Positions 22,574 through 34,320 of a stretch of DNA of 64,000 nucleotides are shown one piece after another (the stretch's first letter is position 1; the number at the start of each line of letters is the position of its first letter). Source of the DNA: Colias croceus (Eukaryota > Arthropoda > Insecta > Lepidoptera > Pieridae). Location: NCBI RefSeq assembly GCF_905220415.1, contig NC_059556.1:7266501-7330500 (forward strand), in the 5' to 3' direction. The notes beneath the pieces are model-generated. The model made no database searches. It saw only the letters and a program-made list of their open reading frames with translations, and was not told where the DNA came from. A program made the translations under genes and the position numbers.

Positions 22574-22611
22574 GACAGAGTTACTTTCGCATTAATAATA
22601 TAAAGTAGGGA

Positions 22612-24320
22612 TAAGAGTTACCTAGTATTTAATCAATTCTTGATTATATTTATAATTGCTAAATAATACTTGTAACTACAGATATAAAAACTATAAAATT
22701 GAATAAGCCTACCTTTGCTTCTTTATTTTTCAATCAACAAATTTTTCCTTTGAAGAATGAAGTTAAGTCGTAAGCTTTCGGTTTCCCAAATTGACCTCTT
22801 ACAGTAAAAGCATTATATTTAAGGAGACCTGCTAATAACGTCGAATTTAATTATGTTAGTTCAAAGTACTTTCGAGGCTTTTTATATAAATTGAGTTACA
22901 ATTCATATTCTTCGTAATTTGATCGTTTTTCCTTAAAAATAAAAATATATTTTCAAAAAGATCACTTTTACTTTTACAAATAATGTAATTAATGAATCAA
23001 TTTTTTTAATCCGTTAAAAAACAAATAATTTTTTAAAAATTTACAAATAACAATAAACTAACTGAACTTACAACATCAATTATTTTCTTTCTTATAATTC
23101 CGTGAATCAATTTTGACAGGCATTATTTAATTTATAAATATGTAACTACATGCAACTAGCGACCTGTCTGATTAATTTTGAAGCAATTTAAATCCTGTTC
23201 ATTTTACATTATAAATGACGTGTTGTACAGTGTGTATTATATAGGCCACCTTATTTTTTTTAGTAAATTAGTAAAACAAGAAAAGAGGACATTCATTTAT
23301 TAATAATGTGTAGGTTACGATTGTCCTTTATCATCACAAATACGGTATCAGTATACACTAAAAATTAATATGTAAATCACTCTAAAAATAATGCCCTTAC
23401 AAGTTTCCAATCGTCTAGGAATAATATTGAGGTAAAATATTGTTAATATCAACAAAATTAATACATAACCAACAATTCATACACATTTTGTAAACTACCA
23501 ACATAAAACAGACATTTACGAATAATTGATATACCTCGCTAAGTAGTCTATGTCTGTCTGTCCGTTCAGTAAGATAAGTCTGTATGAAACGACCTCAGCC
23601 GCAAAGGTTAACGTGGATATTTTGAATAGGTCAGCCTCATGTTTCCTGCCCACCCAGTGAGCATAAAGGTATGCTGTTTGGTGAAGCGGTAGCGGAGAGC
23701 GATTTACATGGTGTTACAATTTATTTATGAGGTAGTTAACGGATTAACTTGAAGAGAGATTGTACACGATTTTTTTAGTAAATAAATGTTATTCATATGT
23801 TTAACCTTAAAAATAAAACGTTTGCCATGTGTAATTTCAATATAATATCAAACAATGGTAATTTATAGAAATTATAAACATAAATCAGAGAAAAATATCA
23901 TAATCAACATAACCAATTGTTGTTCTTTACGAGGTTGTCAATTAGGTACCTAATTAGTTACAAACATTCATCATAAAAAAAAGATTTTATTGTTTGTTAA
24001 TAGAGCACGGAACTTCTCTTTAAGTAATTATTTTTTACTCAATTAATGTATTGTTAACGTCATCCGTTTTTAAATTACCAACAATCTAAATCGCTCGCCT
24101 TTCCCTTATACTTTGTGCTTATAAAATTTAATATGGGTAATTAATACTAATCAAGTAATTAATGATAAACCCTGGGATAAAATGAATAATAACATCACAT
24201 AACTTTTGATGTAAAAAGCATGCTTCATTTATAAAATTATTATATTGACACGGAATTATATAAGTGCACAAAGTTTGAATTAAATCTATCAGTTTAAATT
24301 GGGTCAAAAAAAATGTGTGC
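22612..24320. other. Anonymous AT-rich intergenic sequence
   Basis: Nothing recognisable beyond AT-rich sequence. Confidence 0.55.
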
Positions 24321-24522
24321 GTGTACCAGTGTACACACGTAACAAGTGAAACTTCTTTATGACCTTATTTTTCAAAAAATAATTTACTATATGCAACTTT
24401 ACAGAAATACGTCAAATCACGCGTGGTAGGGATAAGAAAAAGATGGCGCGTAACGGAAAAATGTCATGCGTAACGAAAAAATGTTACAATAAATTTTTTT
24501 CCAAGCTCGATAAAGAAGTTTC
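24321..24522 (+). mobile_element. MITE, GAAGTGAAACTTCTTTAT family, copy 2
   Basis: GTGTACACACGTAACAAGTG start, CACGCGTGGTAGGGATAAGA and AAAGATGGCGCGTAACGG inside, GATAAAGAAGTTTC end. It is nearly full length. Confidence 0.85.
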
Positions 24523-24949
24523 AAAAATAAAACAAAATCAGCAACTCAAACACAAAATCGCTTTCTCAATTACTGTGGTAGCTTCCTAATCGGTATTTAA
24601 AGGGTTATGTCAAATTTGGCGTAAAATCTCGGATTATCGCGTAACAACGTCTCGCTTCTCTTCGATTTCGCGTAATTACATCAACTTTTATTTTCATAAT
24701 ATGGCGATAAAATTTTATATACTTGTTCACCGGACCGTGAGAATATTACTATACGATAGTAATGTTGGAATATGTTGTTTTATAGCTTTTATAAGTTTAA
24801 CACTAATAATTTTAATTTATATATAAGATCTTTTCCGCGTCGACAGACAGACACAGACACAGCAACCGCATTGAACAAATGCATACAATGCACATCAAAC
24901 ATATATATAAAAACATCATTTACAAACATACATAATATAGTTAATGTTT

Positions 24950-25095
24950 ATTTTTTATTTATTTAACACTTTATTGTGCAAGAAAATAAGTAAGAAAATA
25001 AAGTTTACAAAAACACATAAAATAAAAGCACATAGTCTTATAACTATGCAGTGATCTCTGCCAGGCAACCACGGGGAGAAAGGTAAAAAGCAAAA
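24950..25095 (-). mobile_element. LINE 3'-UTR fragment related to the 43.6-45.8 kb LINE
   Basis: TTTATTTATTTAACACTTTATTGTGC then CAGTGATCTCTGCCAGGCAACC parallels the 3' untranslated end of the larger LINE (TTTATTAACACTTTATTGTG and GTGATCTCTTCCAGGCAACC). Only the terminal part is present. Confidence 0.75.
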
Positions 25096-25491
25096 TAATA
25101 TGTCGCACAAAACAAATTGTGTATATGTTACTTTATTTACATATTATCATCTAATGCGATACTAACTCAAACTTAATATTATTATTGACCTTTAGGGCAG
25201 TCTAAAACATCTTGATAATTATGAAAAAAAATCTTATTCAAGAGAATTCAATAGGTCTCCGCCTCAGGGATTTCTGATTAAAATCACCATCCAGAAGTTA
25301 CTAAGAACATGTCAAGTACATGAATCGATTACAATTTGCATGTTTTTCCGACGACCTTTCCTGAATTCCTAACAAAGCAATTGTCATGGTAATTTAATTA
25401 AAAATACAAATCTATAGTCAGAGGAAAATTTCCTTTTACTGGGGTTTGTCTTAATTGAATCCCATTTTATAAATAAATATTTATTATCCTA

Positions 25492-25648
25492 CTAGCGATC
25501 TGCCCCGGCTTCGCCCGTAGTACATATTTCGCAATAAAAGGTAGCCTTTGTTCTTTCTCAGAGTCTAAGATTGACGTCTGTGCCAAATTTCATCAAAATC
25601 GGTAGAGAGGTTTAAGTGGGAAAGCGTAACAGACAGACAGAGTTTATT
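25492..25648 (-). mobile_element. Helitron-like element, minus, 5'-truncated
   Basis: CTAG end with TGCCCCGGCTTCGCCCGTAG, ATTTCGCAATAAAAGGTAGC, CCAAATTTCATCAAAATCGG and GCGTAACAGACAGACAGAGT. It is useful as the undisturbed reference for both split Helitrons. Confidence 0.88.
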
Positions 25649-26051
25649 TATTAATAAAAAAGCACATAGACTGCTTATAACCAAAGCTCAACTCATTTAA
25701 GTATCAGATTATGAAATAAAAACTATATATCCAACCTTTATTAAAATACCCAAATAAACTAAATTTTAAAATAGTTCCTAATTGACCGCAGATGACTCGT
25801 GACCTAAATAGTATTTCTAGCGCATCTGGCTAAGCTAGACACTAGCTTTATTGGTGAACCACAGCCTAAATATTATTTATGTCTTTTAGTTTATAGTCTG
25901 TCTGAACGAGAATATAAAAATTTTGTATGTATTTGAATATCATCAGAAATATACAGAATGCATAATTAATATTAAATTCTGGAAATATTTCATTTTTTAT
26001 TATGAAATTGCATGAGTAAAAGTCTAAATTATATTACCCACAGTACTTATT

Positions 26052-26215
26052 TTAGCTATGCCTCGCGGTTTTACCCGCGGACGAACACGCAAAAACCAAG
26101 TATTTCTAGAATTAATATGTGTTATTCTAATGTATAATCTATATTAATATAAAGTTTTGTCCAAATCTATCCAGTACTTTTTGAGCCAATTCGTTACAAA
26201 CATACAAATATTTTC
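26052..26215 (-). mobile_element. Degenerate Helitron-like element, minus
   Basis: TTAGCTATGCCTCGCGGTTTTACCCGCG at its 3' side, and TTTGAGCCAATTCGTTACAAACATACA at the other. It resembles the GCGGTTTTACCCGC subfamily at 30004 and 47207. Confidence 0.6.
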
Positions 26216-26224
26216 CTACTTTCT

Positions 26225-26393
26225 TCTTATATATAAAAATGAATCGCAAAATGTGTTGGTAAGCGCATAACTCGAAAACGACTGAACCGATTTTGATAAT
26301 TCTTTTTTATTATATTTCTTGAAGTACGAGGATGGATCTTATGTAGAGAAAACGTCAACATGTACCACGGGCGAAGCCGGGGCGGACCGCTAG
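26225..26393 (+). mobile_element. Helitron-like element, ATGAATCGCAAAATGTG subfamily
   Basis: TCTTATATATAAAAATGAAT start, GTTGGTAAGCGCATAACTCG, CTTGAAGTACGAGGATGGAT, GGGCGAAGCCGGGGCGGACC and CTAG|T end. The host base before TC is T rather than A. Confidence 0.88.
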
Positions 26394-27225
26394 TATAAAA
26401 TATAAGTAGATATAGAAGTACAGATAATGTAATGCAATTTTGTACAAAACAACATAATATTTATTACATAGGTACTATTCATTTATATTAATAATAGTAT
26501 CATAATTTAAAAAATGTTCAACAAATCTAGTTTTTCTTGATGTAATTGATTGTATATGATAATTGTAAATTCTATCGATACAATTACACGATACTAATAC
26601 ATAAATAAATAATAATTTACAGTCCAGTATAAAAATCTATAAGTAACTAGGTAATAACTAACATCAAACGAATAATATTTCATATTTTTACTGTATATAT
26701 TTACCTATTACGTACATTTTTTGAGATAAGAAGTGCATTTTGTAATTTGTTCATTCTAAATTTAATTTTGTACAAAATGCAATTATGTATACAGCTTATA
26801 TCACTAAGCTTAGAGTCACTAAGAGACTTTTTAACTTATAACAATATTGTTAACTGCGTATTTACGTAATCACAATTTCAATTAGAATTTCAATCTAAAA
26901 CAATCCTAGCTTACCTACTTATATCCTGTAATGCAGAATAGATATAAAAGTTTTAAACTTACCCTAAAACTTAGAGAAGCCAATAAAATGTTATTTCTTT
27001 ACAAGTAAATCAAATATTAAGGCCCAGTTTCACCAAGCTCTGTTAGTTAGTTTAACACGTTGTTAACTCTTTTAACGGGACATCAATGTAAGGGAGTGTC
27101 CCACCATGACCTAATCGAGGTTTAGTTTCCTTAACACGGCATCATATTTAATTACTGGCATAGAGGCTCTTTAAATTTTTAACAAGCGATTAGAAAAAAT
27201 GATTTGATGTTTTCTTGCTGTCAAG

Positions 27226-27451
27226 ATGGACTCTGCATACTATTTTATTTTTGAAAATGAAGATGTGTTGGATGATTTGTATAATTTGGATTATATAGTG
27301 CGACCGCGACGGCCCAGAATTTATAAAGACGTCGTCATTGTTTCGTAGAATATGATGATGTTGATTTTAGTACAAGATTTCGTTTATCAAAACAATCGGT
27401 TTTGGAAGTATTGCAATTAATTGAAGATAAACTCGAATAACCGTCGGATCT
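27226..27451 (+). pseudogene. HARBI1-like Harbinger transposase, N-terminal exon, broken
   Basis: From ATG 27226 the frame gives MDSAYYFIFENEDVLDDLYN and then RPRRPRIYKD. It then shifts by a single-base loss near 27332. The next frame continues EYDDVDFSTRFRLSKQSVLE and LQLIEDKLE, hits one in-frame TAA, and ends PSDL at a GTAAGT donor after 27451. The RPRIYKDR...EYDD.DF..RFRLSK pattern is the conserved start of Harbinger transposases (DDE nucleases that need a Myb-like partner for DNA binding). The rest of the enzyme is missing or unrecognisable, so it is inactive. Confidence 0.85.
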
Positions 27452-27717
27452 GTAAGTATAACTATCTCGTGAGGTAATATTTATATTTATGTGCATAAAA
27501 GGTTCCTTCCTACATACTGTATTATTTTCAATTGAACCATAATAATCCTGTGAGTCATGTCAAATCTAGTATTGAATACCAATATAGGTACTTAAAATGT
27601 AAACTTCACCACTACTCAGGTAAGGCTCAGGCCTCCTCATGATTATGAAATGTATTTATCTTAATTTTAAATTCTGTTTTAGGAATCAATCAGTTTCACC
27701 TACAGACCAACTGCTTA

Positions 27718-27906
27718 TTGTAGTGCAGTGCAGTGTCGCAGTGATGGCTCAGTGGTGAAAAACATTGTGAGGAAACCGTTAACCGACATATCATAAGATA
27801 GCGTGGTGGATAATGACCTGATTCCTTACCGTGTTTAAGTTTAAGTTAGCACTACCAATCCCATGTCCCTGCAGTGAGAACGTATATGGGCTGACGATGA
27901 TGATGA
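27718..27906 (+). mobile_element. SINE/LINE tail with (GATGAT) end
   Basis: GTGATGGCTCAGTGGTGAAA (tRNA-like A-box region), AAACATTGTGAGGAAACC and GCAGTGAGAACGTATATGGG followed by CTGACGATGATGATGAT. This is typical of lepidopteran short retroelements, and here has internal deletions. Confidence 0.7.
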
Positions 27907-28073
27907 TCCTAATTTAATTTAAATGTGACATTGTTATAGAAATATGTTATTTTTCATGTTACCTAAATAAATAAATAAAACTTGTGTTTTTATAAAACAT
28001 TTTTATTGTACCCTTAGATTGTACCTATCAACATCATTCAATAAATTGGTTATAACAACTAGATACTAGGTTA

Positions 28074-28254
28074 TTACGAACAAGAATTTACTATTAATTT
28101 ACTGCTTTCTTTTATCTTTGTCTCTATTTTTCTTGTTAATTGCTCTTCTAGTATGAGATCTCTCCACTTTCCTTCCGAATTTTTTTTCGTAATTTCAACC
28201 AGATCCAGTTTACCTTCTACCAAGTGAAAGTGAACCGCGATTTTTCTTCAACAT
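28074..28254 (-). pseudogene. Harbinger Myb/trihelix-like accessory protein, C-terminal fragment
   Basis: On the minus strand a frame of about 60 codons reads KIAVHFHLVEGKLDLVEITK then GKWRDLILEEQLTRKIETK and stops at a TAA (28074-28076). The hydrophobic FHLVEGK and WRDLILEEQ blocks are what I expect at the end of the Myb-like protein of Harbinger elements, which delivers the transposase to DNA. No N-terminal Myb domain is seen upstream, so it is a remnant. Confidence 0.7.
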
Positions 28255-29082
28255 TATTATAATAATTATTCAACTCGAATTAATAAAATTAAAATAACAC
28301 AAGAAAAATCACAACAAAACAATCTCCAAATAACATCAAACATTTGTAACCATGGTAACGACCAAATCGTTTGACATATAAACCAGGAAACGTAAAAGTT
28401 ACTACATGATTATTAAATGTTATACTGTATTAGAACATCTCAATTTAGTCGAATTACCAAACATGACAGTTATTATACAACTAGAACAAATAGCCCTAAT
28501 GTGCGAAACTATGGCATTGTCAACTATGACATTTTGTTTCGGGCGGTTTAAAATACGAATGAATGATTCGTGAGTCGCTCAGTTAAAGGCCGATTTGATA
28601 ATCGGGTCTTAGATTTCCTTCTTGGGACCTGAAGAGTTGACAACGATGTTAAAATACATGTTTATTTTGAAGCTCGATTAATAAATCTCTGATTTAGAAA
28701 ATATTGGTGAAATCGGGTCTAAATCTTCTCCATGCAATAAAAAAATCTTCCTTCCTGATACTTTTTAATCATGTTCTTAGAAGTGCATGAGCCACGAATT
28801 TACAGCAAGACTCAACGTTTAGTTTATTTTATTTTTCAATCCTTGGTTAAAATTTATCCGTCCAATAAAGTATTACGCGAAAATTTTAAAATTTTACCTG
28901 TAAACTGTCAAATACGGACAATTAGAATATATATTTCAAATGGTAGTTTAATACGTTATTCGATGAATAAGTTTTAACTAGGGATTGAAAAATCAGCCCT
29001 TATATCAATGATAAATAAGTGTCACGTCAAAATGGCTAATTAGCCATATTTTACTTCAGTTGTCTTTGACGTCTCGAATCAA

Positions 29083-29393
29083 TGTGTGACGTCTTGACGT
29101 CAAAAAAGGTCCTGAAATATTTATTTATAATTATTATATAATTAAGATGAATCGCAAAATGTGTTGGTAAGCGCATAAGTCGAGAACGGGTGAACCGATT
29201 TCGATAATTCTTTTTTTATTATATTCCTTGAAGTACGAGGATGGTTTTTATGTAGAGAAAACGTAAACATGTACCACGGGCGCAGCCGGGGCGGACCGCT
29301 AGTTTATTATATAATTAAGATTGCTGTTTGCGTGACGTCTTGATGTTAAAAAATGTCCCGAAGATATTTATTTATATAATTAAGATTCCATTA
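29083..29393 (+). repeat. Direct ~60-bp repeats flanking a Helitron
   Basis: GTGACGTCTTGACGTCAAAA...ATTTATTTATAATTATTATA at 29083-29149 is repeated with changes at 29332-29393 (GTGACGTCTTGATGTTAAAA...). The Helitron lies exactly between the copies. Confidence 0.8.
29147..29302 (+). mobile_element. Helitron-like element, ATGAATCGCAAAATGTG subfamily
   Basis: ATGAATCGCAAAATGTGTTG head, GAACCGATTTCGATAATTCT, GGGCGCAGCCGGGGCGGACC and CTAG|T end. The TC start is not clear. Confidence 0.82.
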
Positions 29394-30003
29394 CGCATAT
29401 TGCCTTTTAATTAGAGGGAAGTAGAAACATGGCGCTCATGATGTAGATTTGAGATGAATCATGTTAACTGGAATCGATAGAAATCAACCATTGTGACGTT
29501 TATATGAGTAAGGAAAAGTTCGTGAGTCAGGCTGTACGGTTGTTTACCTAAAGGATAGGTTTTTAGTGCTCTTGATTTGGTTGTGTTTGATAGGACGAAT
29601 AAAAAGATAATATCGCAAACGTATTTTGAACCACAATTTAAATAACCATGTGTTTTATATTAAAAAAGAGCGTAAGATTTCCATTGATTAAGGGGAATTC
29701 ATCAGCAAAATATACTTCCTAATAAGAATACTAGGTACTTATAAATTTATATAGATACCTCTATTCTCGTCTTAATTTAGTCTTAGGTTATCATAAACTT
29801 AAATAGTTTATTATAACATAATAATAATTAAAGTGGTATAATTTAAAGAGTTTAGTCAATGCCAACTGAGATAGTAACTTTTAAATATTTCCCTAATCTT
29901 GTAAGTCATTTCGTACGAAAAGAGGAGCTCTGAAACTATGGATGCGGCAAATCAATAATCTCAAAATTCTTTAGGAAATATAAAAATGAAGCTTTATATT
30001 ACA

Positions 30004-30180
30004 CTAGCTGTGCTTTGCGGTTTTACCCGCATTGCTCCGCTCCTATTGGTCTTAGCGTGATGATATATAAAGCCCATAGCATTCTTCGATAAATGGGCTA
30101 TCTAACACCGAAAGAATTTTTCTAATTGGACCAGTAGTTCCTGAGATTAGCGTATCCAGACAAACAAACACACTCTTATA
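30004..30180 (-). mobile_element. Helitron-like element, minus, GCGGTTTTACCCGC subfamily
   Basis: CTAGCTGTGCTTTGCGGTTTTACCCGC, TATTGGTCTTAGCGTGATGA, ACCGAAAGAATTTTTCTAAT and GGACCAGTAGTTCCTGAGAT. The ATATTAGTA head is missing. Confidence 0.8.
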
Positions 30181-30695
30181 GAATAGATTTTCACGTTCAC
30201 ACAAAACCGCATCACTAATTCATTACAACTAAAACATAATTTTCCACCACACAACGCAAAACATATAAAGACCAGCAGGAAAAATCCATAAATACCTCAC
30301 TATAAGTATAATTAATCACCGTAACATTGACTGCTCATTACGCGAATAATTAAAACATTTCTCAATAAAACAAAGCTTCCACGAATGAGTATTGACATTA
30401 CGAAAAAAAATATCTCTATATGGTACTACAGCATACCAGAATCCAACCCAGTTATCGCTCGCCTTCAATAAATTCCTGTTAAAACCTCTTATTTATTTTA
30501 CATATATACCAAAAAGGAGTATAAATAGCCAATATTTTAATATGTATAAAATAAACACGCAGGGAAATACGTATGAAAAGCTCTTATTGCTCAAAAAATC
30601 ATAGAAGGCCGCCTAATATTACAATTTTTCGTAATATTACAAGGTTTCGCACGCTTTGTAGAAAACGAACAAACTATAATATGCTTCTAATATAA

Positions 30696-30906
30696 CTAGC
30701 TTTCCACGCGCGACTTTGCCCGCTTATTAACAAACTATACACTAAAACCACAGTATTACAATATTAAATATGGTAATACTGTGCTAAAACCTTCCTCAAG
30801 ATCTACTCTACCTATTAAAAAAAACATCAAAAACCGATGCGTAGTTTTAAAGATTACATAAGGACGGACAGACTGCAACAGCGACTTTGTTTTATATACT
30901 ATGTGA
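30696..30906 (-). mobile_element. Helitron-like element, minus, with a small inserted hairpin
   Basis: This is an ACATAGTATAAAACAAAGT-subfamily copy from CTAG 30696 to ATACTATGTGATA. An extra ACAGTATTAC...GGTAATACTGT hairpin (about 30760-30793) interrupts the body, compared with 35220-35403. Confidence 0.82.
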
Positions 30907-30920
30907 TATATCTTAGCATA

Positions 30921-30976
30921 TGAAATGAAATGAAATGAAATGAAATGAAATGAAATGAAATGAAATGAAATGAAAT
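30921..30976 (-). repeat. (TGAAA)n microsatellite at LINE 3' end
   Basis: Eleven near-perfect TGAAA units directly abut the 3' untranslated end of the LINE and probably are its pentanucleotide tail. Confidence 0.9.
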
Positions 30977-32190
30977 AAGTTTATTATGGACACATAAAAA
31001 AAGATACAATTTAGTTAAGAAAAAAGGAACATAAAAGATATAAGTACGTATGCCATAATTAGGCCAACCACTCAGTGTGTTATCACTGATTTTCAGTGGC
31101 CGCCTTAGGATGTCTTGTTGACAGTAGATGTATTTCCGTTCAGACCTAAGATCATTAAGTAACTTACTTACTTAATGATCCAAGGTTCAGACTAAGGTAT
31201 CCAACAATATGCAAGTAAAAATATAATTGAATCGATATATATACTTTATAAATACATAATATAATAAGTAAATGAATAATATATATATATTGTGTAATAT
31301 TAAATTAAATTTGTGCACATAAAATTCAATATACATAAATAAAAGTCAGCAATATAATATATTCAGATATTGATACATACACATTTATATTTATATGAAA
31401 TTTGTAAAAGTGAGTGTATTTTGACAAAAAGAAAATTAATCAATAAAGGACAGTTTGATGGGGTTAAAATTTCTGATTGCGCTTTTGAATGTCAAGAAGA
31501 TAAGACTTCAGTTTGTTTTTAAAAGAGAATACGCTTTGTTGGGAACGAATAGGCGGCGGTAGGTCGTTCCAGCATTTTGAAGCTTGATATCTAAAACTCC
31601 CCCTAAATGCGGATGTTCTGTGAAGAGGTATTTCTAATAAAGAAGTTGCGTGACGAGTCTGGTAGGCTGTATTATGATCCGCCAGCCATTTCAGTTTGTC
31701 GTACAAATACACAGGCACTCTGTACTTTAAAACATTAAATAGAAGCGTGGCCAGATGCACGTGGGTACGGTACTCCATTTTTAGAGAATTGTTATTCGAC
31801 AAAAATGGTGTTACATGATCACGGTAGGGTATTTCATAACAAAAACGGGCACAGGCGTTTTGCACCCGTTGCGCAATTTTTTTCGTGGATGTAAGCAACC
31901 TAGGCCCAACTACCGTATCAGCATAATTAAATTTGGATAATATAAGTGATTCACATAGCAATTTTCTAACATTAACACTTAATGAATGTCTAATACGATA
32001 GAGCAGTTTTAGCCGATAGAAACAATTTTTTGATATGTTTAAGATATGCTTGTTGAATCTCAAACCCTCATCGAATATAACACCGAGATTACGCGCTTCA
32101 GTTACTCTTTCGATAGGTTCTCCATTTAGAAATATAGCAGCAGCATATAGAACACCTATGTATTCCATTACGATTGGCATTAATATTTCT
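30977..32190 (-). mobile_element. 5'-truncated non-LTR retrotransposon (CR1/Jockey-like), minus
   Basis: The element holds an ORF2 C-terminal frame (31464-32180), about 490 bp of AT-rich 3' untranslated sequence and the pentanucleotide tail. The reverse-transcriptase core lies upstream of the break and is absent. No target duplication was identified, so the 5' edge near 32190 is approximate. Confidence 0.8.
31464..32180 (-). pseudogene. LINE ORF2 C-terminal region (238 codons, no RT core)
   Basis: The frame starts inside what should be a longer ORF2. It contains EPIERVTEARNLGVIFDEGL (the thumb-side 'lGv..D..L.f..H' block that follows the RT catalytic core). It ends with TSAFRGSFRYQASKCWNDLP and SVFSFKNKLKSYLLD, the closing blocks shared by CR1/Jockey ORF2 proteins. 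The same layout is seen in the longer ORF at 43932-45728. No FADD catalytic motif is present. The visible ATG is simply the first methionine after truncation. Absence of stops over 238 codons suggests a fairly young insertion. Confidence 0.85.
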
Positions 32191-33511
32191 TTATAAGGCT
32201 CGCCTGGTTGACAAGTATTATATCAGTCAAGTTGGTTTACATAACGAATTTATTGCTCGAACCACCAGTCAGACCGTATAATGCTCAATGAATATAGATA
32301 TACTTTTTATAGTGTGTTACGAAACTATGTTATTTCTACAATGTTGAAGTAGAAGACCTGTATTATACTTTGTGATACTTACACATATTGTTTAAAAGTC
32401 TTATAATTTCTTAAACAGACCCGATCCATCCTGAAATAAATTAGCATTTGCTTTATTTTCTTACTAGTCTGACATATTTTATCTACTCTAAATATTGTAT
32501 ACAACAAAACAATACCATTCACACACTAATCATTTTACCGGTAAAAGTTGTTTTGAGACGCTCTACCAACTATTCTTGACTTCTCTCGTTGCTATAGTTT
32601 AAATTAAATTTTTCTCCTGAAAGTTCTTGTAATAAACGACATTAAAGAAGTTGTGCAACACTCATTCTGCACATTGCAGCGTTCCACGCTTTTGCATTTT
32701 GACTCTAGAATTTAATATAATGTAAGCAGCCGTCTGTCTTGTCAGTTCTAACTTGAACTTAAAGTGTATATTATTTGCATCTTCAGCTTCCTGAGTATAA
32801 TATAGTAAGGAAAAGCATTAGCAATATTATGCTGTTCAAAATAGGTAATATTTCCTTACATGACTTACATTAGGCAACTTAAACATCGACGAAGATTTGT
32901 ACCCATATGTTAAGCCGCAAGCGACATCTGTATAAAGTTGTTTCAAATTATTAATATCTGTTACAAGAAACCACAACGATTATTCAAATAAATTACCCTA
33001 TCAATACAACACTAGTTTTTCCTAACTCGGAGTTGTGGCTATCGGTGACGTGTCCAGCGATTAAAGGACGTAAGTACCCACTAGTTATGATAAACACTGA
33101 TAATCTCATTCTAGAGCAACGCCTCAAGCTCGCGCGTTTGTTTCTTGCATTTGACGGAATTCCTTTTTTAAATTATTTTTTTTTAAGTGACAGTGACAGA
33201 TCGTATACAGCCAGTATTTTCAATTTTATCAATTCGAGTGTTGTCATCAACTTGTAGGTTATAGGGCTATGTCACACCGTTATATGTAAACGAGCGATTC
33301 GTATGCACAAAATAGGGAATTGAACAGGTGTCAGTGAAATTTATAACACTGGTTTGTTGTGTAACGCTAGAAACGAACGTAAAAACGTGTTAATTCATCG
33401 AAAACTGTTGTTAGTGGATTTCCTATGAAAGTGTTATGATTCAGTGTTTATGGAGATGCGCGGGCGCGTGTGCGATCGATTTTTAGTGTTTAGTGATCGT
33501 TAACGTAAGCA
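32191..33511. other. Sequence upstream of cv-c first coding exon, including likely 5' UTR
   Basis: There is no repeat or gene over most of this stretch. Close to the start codon, TCAGT initiator-like motifs occur at 33331-33335 and 33441-33445, and GC content rises just before the ATG (GATGCGCGGGCGCGTGTGCG at about 33456-33475), compatible with a 5' UTR or promoter. The transcription start is not determined. Confidence 0.4.
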
Positions 33512-33548
33512 ATGAGTGTCCCTAATTTGAGTGCTGACCAAATCACTG
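33512..33548 (+). CDS. cv-c: crossveinless-c: first coding exon of SAM-bearing isoform
   Basis: ATG at 33512 encodes MSVPNLSADQIT and one extra base. It ends at a good donor (CACTG|GTATGT) in phase 1. A purine sits at -3 of the ATG. The phase joins cleanly to the next exon, giving ...ADQIT-EIEAAEAC, the expected run-in to the DLC-family SAM domain. cv-c is a Rho GTPase-activating protein at the cell cortex that lowers Rho1 activity in epithelial morphogenesis and at synapses. The family is known to use alternative first exons, so other starts may lie elsewhere. Confidence 0.8.
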
Positions 33549-34320
33549 GTATGTTTCTGTTTATATTATCTACTAATGATGTTGTGTTTTGTTTACATTG
33601 AATGGGTGTGCCGCTGTGTATAAATATGTATGTCAACTGTCAAAATGTTAAAATAGTAGATACTTGGTAGAAATCGAATCTGAGATATTTAGTTAGTTGG
33701 AATGTAAATTGAACGTGTTTGTGGACGGATCCATTTTCGCTTTTACGTTCAATGAGATTTGTATTGCAAAAAATCATTTTATAGTTAATACTTAATACCT
33801 TATTTGTCATTGTGATTATAAGATTTCCTACTTTACATCATAAATTCTAATAAATCCATAAAATTAAAGATTGTTTTTTTGCAGCGTGTATTATTATCTA
33901 GATTAAATAACGTTCATGGTTGTGATTATGATGATAATGGTAAATTGAATATGCTTATTGTTGAACGAACTAACATATTAATTTGTATGTAGAGCATCAA
34001 TTAACGGAGACATTTTACCGAAATTCCTTTATCGGCGAAACCGTACGAGTAATATAAGTATAAAAATTACGAAATTAAATGTCATTGGTATAAATTGCTG
34101 ACTTGTGAATAAATTTAAATAGTACCTACGTGGAATAATTGTTTCTGTATTTGCATTTTGCGACGACCGCGACAGTAATATGAAATAACACATCACTATG
34201 AAATAATATTAGGTAGTTAGGTATACGTTTAAGGAAGATTAAATAAAATCCAAGTAAATATAGTACTTGAATACCTAGATGGATCCATAAGTCCATGGAG
34301 AGGTCGGAGTTATTAAAAAA

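Larger units (their letters stand above)
21791..22611 (-). mobile_element. Helitron host of two nested insertions, minus
   Basis: Its pieces are 21791-21934, 22166-22185 and 22583-22611. From the minus side they read A|TCCCTACTTTATATTATTAA ... GCGAAAGTAACTCTGTC, CTGTTACGCTTTCCCGC, then the GGGATTTCC-complement body and a TTAG (mutated CTAG) end. The uninterrupted order is seen at 25492-25648. Confidence 0.85.
27021..28719 (+). mobile_element. Degraded Harbinger transposon with remains of both genes
   Basis: GGCCCAGTTTCACCAA at 27021-27036 is matched by its complement with two changes at 28704-28719. TAA flanks both ends (27018-27020 and 28720-28722), as for PIF-Harbinger. A HARBI1-type transposase N-terminus lies on + and a Myb/trihelix-like C-terminus on -, the usual convergent two-gene layout. 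A SINE-like insertion interrupts the middle. The catalytic part of the transposase was not seen. Confidence 0.85.
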
